A DNA stretch of 32,916 nt from UBA1738 sp045655325 (GTDB lineage: Bacteria; Bacillota; Clostridia; UBA1381), in assembly GCA_045655325.1 (NCBI GenBank), contig JAZOOY010000012.1, forward strand, positions 1 to 32,916. The letters run 5' to 3'. The position numbers and the translations under genes are program-made. A model generated the notes under the pieces. That model ran no database searches. It was not told the DNA's origin and saw only the letters and a program-made list of their open reading frames with translations. The first letter of the stretch is position 1; every line of letters begins with the position of its first letter. Of this stretch, positions 24,000-32,600 are shown piece after piece.

Positions 24000-24943
24000 C
24001 GCTTTTTGTATACGATTATGAATTTAATTTGCTTTTAGCTGAAACGGGAATAATCAAATCAAGATGGGTAGTATATTATAATGATGTCGGAACATTTGAG
24101 GCCCATCTTCCGATAACATCGGAGCTTACGAAAATTGTCAGCGAAAATCCGTACCTTGTAGTAAAACAGCACGGACTGTCCGCTATAATTGTGGGAAAAG
24201 AGCTTGGTGACGAGCTGGTTTTATACGGAAGAACCTGTAACTGGCTTCTTTCAAAAAGAATCACAGAGAAAGTGGAGATGGAAGATGTTTACGCAGGAAA
24301 TGTCGTACAGGAAATGGTGGAAGATGCCTTTTCTGATGTAAGCAATTTCACTATATCAGCCATCCCTGGCGGGAATAGAGTGGATTTTGAGTATAGACGA
24401 AGCAAAACGCTTGACGCTGTTCGTGAGTGTCTGGAGCTTTCAAATTTGGGGCATGAGCTTTGTTTTAATGAAAAGACTAAGACCTGGGAGTTTAACGTTT
24501 TTCAAGGTGCGGAAAGGGACCTTATACTTTCGGAAGCTCATAGAAATGCATACGACACAAAAATTTCTTCCGATATTCTGGATCTTGCCACCTGCGGTGT
24601 GTATAACAAGAAAACAAGTAGCGGATACACAAGTACAAAAATTATAGGGGATGCCGAGAAAAAAGGGATTTACAGATGGGAAGCAATGCTTTCGGGTGAA
24701 ACTGCAAATGAGGCGAAGATGGACCTTGGAAAATTTGCCGAAAAGAATAAGATTTCCATGACTACTGACGAGATTCTGTGGAAACGTGACTATGGCCTTG
24801 GCGATATTGTGAGATTGCAGATAATCAAGGGCGCATACAAAAAGACTGAGAGAAAGCGTATTTCAGGAGTGGAAATAACTACCCGTCAAGGCGAATATAG
24901 CGAGCAACCGATATTTGAACAAACAAAAGGAAAGGAAGTTTGA
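23996..24943 (+). CDS. Siphovirus Gp37-like tail protein
   Basis: This 315-residue protein matches the Siphovirus Gp37-like family: LFVYDYEFNLLLAETGIIKSRWVVYYNDVGTFEAHLPI at the N terminus and DLGKFAEKNKISMTTDEILWKRDYGLGDIV in the C-terminal half. It occupies the tail-associated or baseplate hub slot after Dit. The ATG at 23996 overlaps the previous stop and has GAGGCGGTG upstream; an in-frame TTG at 23957 is less likely. No lysozyme or peptidase domain is appended, unlike many tail-associated lysins. Confidence 0.82.
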   Translation: MTLFVYDYEFNLLLAETGIIKSRWVVYYNDVGTFEAHLPITSELTKIVSENPYLVVKQHGLSAIIVGKELGDELVLYGRTCNWLLSKRITEKVEMEDVYAGNVVQEMVEDAFSDVSNFTISAIPGGNRVDFEYRRSKTLDAVRECLELSNLGHELCFNEKTKTWEFNVFQGAERDLILSEAHRNAYDTKISSDILDLATCGVYNKKTSSGYTSTKIIGDAEKKGIYRWEAMLSGETANEAKMDLGKFAEKNKISMTTDEILWKRDYGLGDIVRLQIIKGAYKKTERKRISGVEITTRQGEYSEQPIFEQTKGKEV

Positions 24944-24945
24944 GA

Positions 24946-25743
24946 ATGGCATATAAATGCAGTTTTTTAGATAGTGAAACCTATAGTGCACAGGATGTCA
25001 ATGATATTTTTGCCCGCATTACTTCGGGTGGCGTGATTTTTACTGATACAGGATATACCATTGGAGATTTGAATGCAACTCAGGCGAATACAGTAACCGG
25101 TGGCATAACGAAAAATGCAATGTCCTGTAAGGTGGTGAAAAATGGCGATACATACAAAATATCAAAGGGCGTCTGCTTTATGAATGATGGCACAACAATC
25201 ACTTTTGATGATGACGGACAGGAAATAGAGATCATACCGGAAGTTGTTAATTATGTTTATCTTGAAAGAAACGTTGTGGCAAACACCATAGATATTGTTG
25301 TTTCAGAAATCCCGGGTGACGAGGATTGCATACCACTTGCAGAAATTGATGAAAAGGGCTATGTTTTTGACCGAAGAAAATACTCCATGGCAAAGGTAGA
25401 CCTTGCCACAAGCCAAAAGGTTAAAAACTTTATTGTAAACATCCCGAAATGCTCAAAAACCACAAGCGAGACGGTAACAGTTAACTTGGGTGACGGTGCA
25501 TTTTCTTATATGACTGTGTGGGGTGGCGAAAGAACATATAACGATGAAATCCACACAAGAGTTCCAAGTGGCAAAAATCTGGTAGAGCTTATGGAGGGCG
25601 TTGATGTAAGGATTTCTATCGGCAACAACCTTGGTCAGGAAACTGAGGAAGTGTATTGCAAAAAGGATGGACAAAGGGTACATATCCATCTTAAAAAAGC
25701 AACCACCGGGGCGGAATATACCTTGATTATGGGCGCAATATAA
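24946..25743 (+). CDS. Tail appendage / receptor-binding-like protein
   Basis: This 265-residue protein begins with a short domain common in phage appendages (CSFLDSETYSAQDVNDIFARITSGGV) and continues as beta-rich sequence with GGITKNAMSCKVVKNGDTYKISKGVCFMNDG. It follows the Gp37-like gene and precedes the lysis genes, where receptor-binding or baseplate-upper proteins lie. ATG 24946 follows AGGAAG; a TTG at 24940 is an alternative. The host receptor cannot be predicted. Confidence 0.68.
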   Translation: MAYKCSFLDSETYSAQDVNDIFARITSGGVIFTDTGYTIGDLNATQANTVTGGITKNAMSCKVVKNGDTYKISKGVCFMNDGTTITFDDDGQEIEIIPEVVNYVYLERNVVANTIDIVVSEIPGDEDCIPLAEIDEKGYVFDRRKYSMAKVDLATSQKVKNFIVNIPKCSKTTSETVTVNLGDGAFSYMTVWGGERTYNDEIHTRVPSGKNLVELMEGVDVRISIGNNLGQETEEVYCKKDGQRVHIHLKKATTGAEYTLIMGAI

Positions 25744-25758
25744 AGGATGGACCAAAAT

Positions 25759-26001
25759 ATGAAGATAGAAGTAATTGTTTCTTTAATCAGCGCTTTAGGC
25801 AGTGCCCTTGGCACTTTTGCAGGTATTATGGTGAATTCCAGACTCACAAATTTCAGGATAGAACAGCTTGAGAAAAAAGTGGATATGCACAATCAGGTGA
25901 TAGACCGTGTTTATGAACTTGAAAAGCACAGCGCAGTTTATGCCGAGGAGATGAAGGTTGCAAATCACAGAATAAGTGATTTGGAGGTATATCATAAATA
26001 G
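25759..26001 (+). CDS. XhlA-like membrane protein
   Basis: This protein of about 80 residues has an N-terminal membrane segment (IVSLISALGSALGTFAGIMV) and a coiled coil with EQLEKKVDMHNQVIDRVYELEKH, ending ANHRISDLEVYHK. This is the usual layout of the XhlA-like protein beside phage holins. I prefer ATG 25759, with AAGGATGG upstream, over ATG 25747, which directly abuts the purine stretch. Confidence 0.72.
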   Translation: MKIEVIVSLISALGSALGTFAGIMVNSRLTNFRIEQLEKKVDMHNQVIDRVYELEKHSAVYAEEMKVANHRISDLEVYHK

Positions 26002-26010
26002 GAGGATACT

Positions 26011-26277
26011 ATGATGGAGAATTTGCAGTTTTTAAGCGAGCTTTATGTACCGATTGTTATGGCAATTTGCCTATGTGTCGGGTACATATTAAAGCGCTGG
26101 ACAAAGGACGAAAAACATAGAATTATACCAACTGTGCTGGCAATTTTGGGAGCTGTTTGTGCTTGTATTCACGCAAGAAGTATAACGCTGGAAGTGATTA
26201 CGGCGGGTGCCATAACAGGCCTTGCATCAACGGGAGTGCATCAGGCGTTTAAGCAAATGATAGAAAAAGAGAATTAA
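26011..26277 (+). CDS. Phage holin
   Basis: This 88-residue protein has two or three membrane segments (LYVPIVMAICLCVGYIL, IIPTVLAILGAVCACIHA, VITAGAITGLASTGVHQAF) with a charged loop between, and a short charged tail. It matches clostridial phage holins of the Phage_holin_5_2 type, which open the membrane at lysis. A second ATG at 26014 is possible. No endolysin follows; the operon ends at the terminator. Confidence 0.82.
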   Translation: MMENLQFLSELYVPIVMAICLCVGYILKRWTKDEKHRIIPTVLAILGAVCACIHARSITLEVITAGAITGLASTGVHQAFKQMIEKEN

Positions 26278-26303
26278 AAAAAGGGCAGTAATGCCCTTTT
26301 TTT
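26276..26303. terminator. Bidirectional terminator of the phage operon and LRR gene
   Basis: AAAAAAAGGGCA pairs with TGCCCTTTTTTT around GTAA. It ends the phage operon rightwards and the LRR-dockerin gene leftwards. Confidence 0.93.
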
Positions 26304-26309
26304 GTTTGT

Positions 26310-29300
26310 TTATTTTAATTCAATACCATAGCCACCGGCGATAAATCGTCTTAACGTGATAACATCTCGTACATCGGTGATGCCGTCTTTGTTGATATCT
26401 GCAATATTTTCGTCTATTTCAATGCCATAACCACCGGCAATGAATCGTCTTAATGCAATAATATCTCGGACATCAACAACGCTGTCACCATTTACATCGC
26501 CAGGCATGTATGCCGGTTTTTCATCTTCTGGAAAATGAATAGTTGCATTTTGAAGAGGTGTGTTTTTTGAGTCAATTGTAATATCAGCCCATTCCTCTTT
26601 TGTTCCGGAATAATACACATCGGCAAGGTTTGAGCACTTATAAAATGCTCCGTAGCCAATGGCAGTAACACTATTTGGTATAGTCACAGAAGTAAGACCT
26701 GTGCACTCATTAAACGCATATTTAGAAATGTTGGTAACACTATCCGGAATGGTTACAGAAGTAAGCCCTGAGCACATATAAAATGCGGATTCACCGATGG
26801 TGGTAACACTATCCGGAATGGTTATAGAAGTAAGGTTTGAGCACCCACCAAATGCCTGGGCGTCAATGAAAGTGACACTATTTGGAATGGTTATATTCGT
26901 AAGGCTTAAACACCCGCCAAATGCCACTTCTCCAATAGTCGTAACACTATTCGGTATAGTTACAGATGTGAGTTTTGAGCAATTGGAAAATGTCCTGTAG
27001 TAGATGTCCGTAACATTATTCGATATTGTTGCAGATGTAAGCTCAAAGCACTTATAAAAAGCGGATTGCCCAATAATTGTAACGCTATCCGGAATGGTTA
27101 TGGTAGTAAGGCTTGTGCACTCAAGAAATGCTTTTGCTCCAATGGCGGTAACGCCATCCGAAATGGTTATGCTGGCAAGGTTTGAGCATGAGATAAATGC
27201 CTCGTGGCCAATGGTTGCCACGCTACCGGGTATATATACGGAAGTAAGGCTTGAACATTTGCAAAAAGCCGCATCTCCAATGGAAGTAACGCTATCAGGA
27301 ATAGTTATGCTTGTAAGGCTTGAACATCCGTAAAATGTGGAGCTGCCAATGAAAGTGATACCATCTGGAATGGTTATATTCGTAAGGCTTGAACAGTCAC
27401 AAAATGCGGAGCGGCCAATGAAAGTAACGCCATCTGGAACGGTTATATTCGTAAGACTTGAGCATCCGTTAAATGCGTATTTGCCAATGTAAGTGATGCT
27501 ATCAGGTACGTTTACATAAATAAGCTCTGAGCACCCATGAAATGCAGAGTCACCGATGGCGGTAACACCATTCGGTATGTCTACAGAAGTAAGCTTTGAA
27601 CACTTATAAAAAACCGATTCCCCAATGGAAGTAACACTATCAGGTATGTTTATAGAAGTAAGGCTTGAGCACTCATGAAATGCAGAGTTGCCGATGGCGG
27701 TAATGCTATCCGGTATGGTTATGCTAGTAAGCTCTGAGCAATAAATAAATGTGGAATTGCCAATTGTTGTAACGCCATTCGGTATGGCTATGGAAGTGAA
27801 CTTTGAGCACTTATAAAATGCGGAGTCACCGATGAAAGTAACGCTATTTGGTATGGTTACGTTTGCGAGCTCTTCACACTCAAAAAATGCGGAGTCACCG
27901 ATGGTGGTAACACCATTCGGTATGTCTACAGAAGCAAGCTTTGAGCATCCGGAAAATACGAAGTTCTCAATGGCGGTAACGCCATCAGGTATATTTATAC
28001 TTACAAGCTCTGTGCACATATAAAATGCGGATTCTCCGATGGAAGTAACGCTGTCAGGTAAGGATAAAGAAGTAATCCTTGAGCAATTTTCAAATGCCGA
28101 TGCGCCAATGGAAGTTACAGGGCATCCTTCAATGGTTTCAGGTATTACTATTTCGCCTACGGCATAGTCTTTACAATCGGTGATTGTAACTTTGCCATTT
28201 GAGATGGTGTAAGTTAAGTAACTTAAAACATCAGGTTTTTCAGGTTCTTCCGGCTCTTCGTCCATAAAATAAATTGTTGCTTTTAAAAGCGGGTCGTTTT
28301 TTGAGTCAATTGTAATATTAGCCCATTCTTCTTCTGTTCCCGTATAATATATATAAGTAAGGCTTGGGCATTCTCTAAATGCGGAGTAGCCAATGGAAGT
28401 AACACTGTCCGGAATTGTTACAGAAGTAAGATTTGTGCAATTTTTAAATGCGGAGTGGCAAATGGAAGTGACGCCATATGGTATGGTTATGCTTGTAAGA
28501 CTTGAGCAATAACTGAACGCTCCGTCTGTAATGGTTGTAACGATATTCGATATTGTTACAGAGGTAAGATTTGCACAATTAGAAAATGCGGAGTGGCAAA
28601 GAGAAGTCACGCTATTTGGTATAGTTATGTCAGTAAGTCCTGTGCAGTAAGCAAATGCGTTGTCACCAATGGAAGTGACGCCGTAAGGCAAGGTTACAGA
28701 AGTAAGGGCCGAACACCCTAAAAATGCCATTGATTCGATGTAAGTAACGCTATCCGGTATATTTACGTCGGCAAGACTCGTGCATTCATAAAATGTTCCG
28801 TCCCAGATGGTGGTAACGCCATCCGGTATATCTACAGCAGTAAGGCTTGAGCATTTTTCGAATGCACTTCCCTCAATGGAAGTGACGCTATCAGGTATGG
28901 TTATACCGGTAAGGCTTGAGCATCCGTAAAATGTTGCGCTGCTAATGGTGGTAATGCCATCAGGTATATTTACAGAAGCAAGTTTCTTGCACCCATAAAA
29001 TGCGGAGTAGCCAATGGAAGTAACGCTGTCTGGTATATTTACAGAAGTAAGGCTTGAGCATTCTTCGAATGCACTTCCCTCAATGGAAGTGACGCTATCA
29101 GGTATGGTTATACCGGTAAGGCTTGAGCATCTGGTAAATAAACCTTCACTAATGGTGGTAATGCTATCAGGTATATTTATACTTGCAAGATTTGTACACA
29201 TACTAAATACGTAATCTCCAATGGAAGTAACGCTATCCGGAATGGTTACAGAAGTAAGCCCTGAGCACATATAAAATGCGGATTCACCGATGGTGGTAAC

Positions 29301-29630
29301 ACTATCCGGAATGGTCACATTGGTAAGGCCTATGCACCCATAAAATGCATAGCCATCGATGGAGGTGACGCCATCCGGAATTATTACACTGGTAAGGTTT
29401 TTACAAAAAATAAATGAATCATATCCAATGCAAGTAACAGGATATCCGTTAATGGTTTTTGGTATTACCATTTCGCCTGTTGCGGATTCGCTACAATCAG
29501 TGATTCGGATTTCGCCGTTTACGATGGTATAAGTTAAATCACCATAAGTTTCGGCTGATGCGCTTATATTCGCAAATACTATTGTGCAAAGAAGTGCAAC
29601 AAATAGTGCAAGCAGAAATTTCTTTTTCAT
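26310..29630 (-). CDS. Secreted BspA-type LRR protein with C-terminal dockerin
   Basis: This 1106-residue surface protein has a signal peptide (cut near ASA, residue about 26), then two complete LRR_5 modules and a type I dockerin. Each module has a start cap (LTYTIVNGEIRITDC), 23-residue leucine-rich repeats of the type IPDSVTSIGDSAFYGCSSLTSVT, and an end cap (YYTGTEEEWANITIDSKN). I count about 16 repeats in module 1 and 22 in module 2. The dockerin ends the chain. BspA-type LRRs bind host or matrix proteins in other bacteria; the dockerin should bind a cohesin on a scaffoldin or the surface. No cohesin is in the window. The start at 29630 is chosen because AAAGG lies 9 bases upstream, against ATG 29639 with no spacing. 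It lies 43 bp after addA. Confidence 0.9.
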   Translation of the reverse strand: MKKKFLLALFVALLCTIVFANISASAETYGDLTYTIVNGEIRITDCSESATGEMVIPKTINGYPVTCIGYDSFIFCKNLTSVIIPDGVTSIDGYAFYGCIGLTNVTIPDSVTTIGESAFYMCSGLTSVTIPDSVTSIGDYVFSMCTNLASINIPDSITTISEGLFTRCSSLTGITIPDSVTSIEGSAFEECSSLTSVNIPDSVTSIGYSAFYGCKKLASVNIPDGITTISSATFYGCSSLTGITIPDSVTSIEGSAFEKCSSLTAVDIPDGVTTIWDGTFYECTSLADVNIPDSVTYIESMAFLGCSALTSVTLPYGVTSIGDNAFAYCTGLTDITIPNSVTSLCHSAFSNCANLTSVTISNIVTTITDGAFSYCSSLTSITIPYGVTSICHSAFKNCTNLTSVTIPDSVTSIGYSAFRECPSLTYIYYTGTEEEWANITIDSKNDPLLKATIYFMDEEPEEPEKPDVLSYLTYTISNGKVTITDCKDYAVGEIVIPETIEGCPVTSIGASAFENCSRITSLSLPDSVTSIGESAFYMCTELVSINIPDGVTAIENFVFSGCSKLASVDIPNGVTTIGDSAFFECEELANVTIPNSVTFIGDSAFYKCSKFTSIAIPNGVTTIGNSTFIYCSELTSITIPDSITAIGNSAFHECSSLTSINIPDSVTSIGESVFYKCSKLTSVDIPNGVTAIGDSAFHGCSELIYVNVPDSITYIGKYAFNGCSSLTNITVPDGVTFIGRSAFCDCSSLTNITIPDGITFIGSSTFYGCSSLTSITIPDSVTSIGDAAFCKCSSLTSVYIPGSVATIGHEAFISCSNLASITISDGVTAIGAKAFLECTSLTTITIPDSVTIIGQSAFYKCFELTSATISNNVTDIYYRTFSNCSKLTSVTIPNSVTTIGEVAFGGCLSLTNITIPNSVTFIDAQAFGGCSNLTSITIPDSVTTIGESAFYMCSGLTSVTIPDSVTNISKYAFNECTGLTSVTIPNSVTAIGYGAFYKCSNLADVYYSGTKEEWADITIDSKNTPLQNATIHFPEDEKPAYMPGDVNGDSVVDVRDIIALRRFIAGGYGIEIDENIADINKDGITDVRDVITLRRFIAGGYGIELK
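26313..26504 (-). other. Type I dockerin domain of the LRR protein
   Basis: Two calcium-binding repeats, DVNGDSVVDVRDIIALRRFI and DINKDGITDVRDVITLRRFI, carry the Asp/Asn ligand pattern and the LRRFI helix. Both have Val-Arg at the recognition positions, as expected for a symmetric dockerin that can bind in two orientations. Confidence 0.92.
26616..28145 (-). repeat. LRR_5 array 2 (about 22 repeats)
   Basis: Tandem units of about 69 bp encode the 23-residue repeat. They are visible on the plus strand as recurring 'gtaacgctatccggaatgg'-like stretches. Confidence 0.9.
26740..26822 (-). repeat. 83-bp exact repeat, copy A
   Basis: Letter-for-letter identical to 29233-29315 by my reading. It joins array 2 to array 1 and covers about one repeat plus a fifth. 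Confidence 0.88.
28350..29465 (-). repeat. LRR_5 array 1 (about 16 repeats)
   Basis: Tandem 69-bp units as in array 2, preceded by the start cap and followed by the YYTGTEEEW end cap and an acidic Glu-Pro linker (EEPEEPEKP). Two units at about 28851-28921 and 29051-29130 are nearly identical, which points to recent unit duplication. Confidence 0.9.
29233..29315 (-). repeat. 83-bp exact repeat, copy B
   Basis: Identical to 26740-26822, about 2.5 kb away in the other array. Confidence 0.88.
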
Positions 29631-29682
29631 TTTGTTCATCCTTTCGGTTGTAAAATTCGTTTTGGAAATTATTGAGTTTATT

Positions 29683-32600
29683 TTAGCAATAACTACCTGT
29701 TGAGAAAAGATAGATATAGCTTTCCTTAACTGTCTTTTTGGTAATCTTCTCTAAGGCGTATTTATAAAGCTCAAGCTGGCGGTCATATTTCTCGTGGATT
29801 TCACCGATATTATCATATCTATCAGTCTTATAGTCCACCAAAACAAGGCCGTCATCTTCTTCAAAGAAGCAGTCAATAACACCCTGAAGAAGAATCTTCT
29901 CGTCTGTACCTGCAAGTTCAGGATATGCAACAGAAACATCAATCTCCACTTCAAAGGGCTGTTCACGGTAAACTTTTCCGCTTTTTATAATTCGCTTGCC
30001 AAGTGGCGATGCATAAAAACCTACTATCTTATCAGGGTTAACAGTTTTTGTTTCCGCATCTGTTATAACCTTATCCGCTAAAAGCCTGTCTATTTCCGCA
30101 ATTACCTTATCACGGCTCAAATCTTCACAAGGCGTAATGTATTGCATCAGTTTATGAAGTGTTGTTCCGTAGGATGCACCATCCTGCACCTTTTCACAAA
30201 GGAAAGCAGGCTTTGGAGCTATAACTGTTTCCTTTTTGGACTTGAGTTCAGACACCGAAACCTTGGTAGGAAGTGTGCAAGCATCCTTGTACGGATAGGT
30301 GTAACTCAAAATATTTATCGGGTCAAACTCAGGTGCTTCGATTGTGGCAGTTTCGCTGTCTTCAAAGTATGAACTGCCGATTTCGGTATGGTTTATGGCG
30401 GTGAAATTCCAGTTATCGGATGCTATTGCAACAGGTGCAACCCAGTCCGCAAATCCCGATGCGGAAAGGACATCGTTTGCGGTAAAGTCAGGGCCGTTCT
30501 CTGAAATCATACCGTTCCAAGAATCCATCTGCTTTTCAAGGTTGGTTCTGCCTGATTTATCGGTGTTGCCTGATACCGTTGCCACGAAATAAAGTTTTTC
30601 CTTTGCACGTGTTGTGGCAACGTAAAGTTTACGGATTTCTTCTGAAACCTGCTCGGCACTTGCTACGTTTTTGAACACGGCTCTCTGCATGGTTTCGGCA
30701 CGGAATCCTGCGTCAAAATCCACAAATTCAGGTGCAACGCCAAGGTCTTTGTGCAGAAGAACACGGCCGTCGCCTGATGATTTATTGAAACGCTTTCCGC
30801 CGCCTGTTATGAACACAACAGGGAACTCAAGGCCTTTACTCTTATGAATAGTCATAATTCGCACAACGTTGTGGGACTCGCCGATTAACTTTGCAGAAGA
30901 TAAGTCGGTGTCCTTTTCTTCAACGTGTTCCATATACCGAACAAAATTGAACAGGCCCTCAAATCCGCCTGATTCGTACTGTTTAGCACGTTCAAACAAC
31001 AGGCGCAGGTTGGCCTGGGCTTCTTCGCCGTCAGGAATAGCACCCAGATATGCGTAGAAGTCGCTTTCTTCGTATAGTTGCCATAGAAGTTTGTCTGATG
31101 ACATATACCTTGAGTATTCACGCCAGCGGTTTATTTTTGTAAGAAAAGCGGTTGCTTTTTCGCTGATTGCAATTTCTTCGCTATCGGTTAGATTTTCCGC
31201 ATTTGCAATTTCCTTTACCGCACCAAAGAAGTTACCTTTTTTGAATGTGCGGATGGTTGCCAGCTCATCATCTGAAAAATTACCGATTGGTGAGCGCATA
31301 ACCGCAAGGAGCGGGATGTCGGGATATGGATTGCACAGGGTTTTCAAAAGTGCAAGCATAGTAACAACTTCACTGCGCTCAAAATAGCCACTGCTTTCTG
31401 CGAAACAATCAATGCCCGCATTTTGCAGTTCTGCCATATAGCTGTCTGCAGAATACTTGAAGGAAGACATTAAAATCACAATATCACGGTTCTGGATGTC
31501 GCGGTAGCCTTTGCCGTCAAAAACCTTAAAATGTTCACGTTTAAGTTTATTGATTTCTTCCGCAACCAAGCGTGCCTCTAAAGCAGGGTTAGTAACGTCT
31601 TCGTCATCTTCCGCCTCATATTCGGATGACGGCGCTTCAATTATAAAGCACTCGGACTTATAGGACGGATTGACGTTTTCATATCCCTCATTTCCGCAGT
31701 AAAGACGCTGGGTTTCGTCATAGTCAAGCTCGCCTGCATCTTCGCTCATAATAGCCTCAAAAATATCGTTTACGCTATCTAAAACTTCACGTCGGCTACG
31801 GAAGTTTTTGGATAGAATTATCTTTCTGTCGTGGGCATCTTCCGCCATTTCGTATGTATCACTTTTTGCCTTAAAAATAGTAGGGTCACTGTTACGAAAA
31901 CGATAGATGCTCTGCTTCATATCGCCAACCATGAACAGGTTGTTGCCACGGGTTACGTGGCGGAAAATTTCTTCCTGCAAAAGGCTGGTATCCTGATACT
32001 CATCCATCAGGATTTCGTTATATTTTTCCTGTACCAAAAGAGCAATATCAGGGTTTTCTGATAACAATTTTGCGGTGAGTTGCTCCGCATCGTGGAACTC
32101 TAAAATGTTTTTCTCAAGTTTCTTTTTTGTGAATAACTCATCATATTTTTGGGTAAGTCCTGCCAAAGCAAATGCAGTTGGGTACAAAACTTCACGCATC
32201 TGCGCTTCGGTTTCTTTGGGGTCAAAAAGTGCAAATTCTTTGGCTTTTGAAATGGCTGATTTAACCCTTTCACGAAGTGCTTTTAAGATTCCCTTTTCTT
32301 CGTCACTTTTTGAGTCAAGACGTGCAAGGGAAGAAAAAGAAAAGTCGCCAAGAAGTAGTGAAAGACGCTTAAAATCAGCATCCTGTACTTCTTTTAAAAG
32401 AAGATAATCGTAGTAAAATGCCTTGTAATATGCTTTCCACTCATCATAAATCGGCACGTTTTTCTCAGGCGGGTTATTTGCGATAAAACCGTCAATATCA
32501 GGCGTTTCGCAAATCATATAAAGCCCCTTTTTTGCAAATGAAAGTGCATCCGCAAGTGCTTTTTTGCAAGAATCAAAACCCTGTTTAAACCACAGTGTTT

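Larger units (their letters stand above)
13707..26303 (+). mobile_element. Compact integrase-less prophage or gene-transfer-agent-like cluster
   Basis: The stretch from the S24 repressor to the holin terminator holds regulatory, packaging, head, tail and holin genes in ordinary siphovirus order, tightly packed and all intact. Integrase, excisionase, replication, recombination and endolysin genes are absent. I looked for flanking att repeats by eye and found none that I trust, so the boundaries are set by gene content: the left edge could include the HTH-serine dehydratase, and the right edge is the shared terminator before the LRR gene. Confidence 0.8.

Noticed and set aside
14601..26277. Tailocin (phage-tail-like bacteriocin)
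   Set aside because: Portal, terminase and capsid genes are present and intact, which tailocins lack.
26797..28023. Rightward open frames across the LRR gene
   Set aside because: They are antisense shadows of the repeats, all with the same repeated composition and no binding sites.
26310..29630. Regular 69-bp spacing that could look like a CRISPR or satellite array
   Set aside because: Units encode one continuous leucine-rich-repeat protein with signal peptide and dockerin, and the repeats vary by codon; there are no unique spacers and no cas genes.
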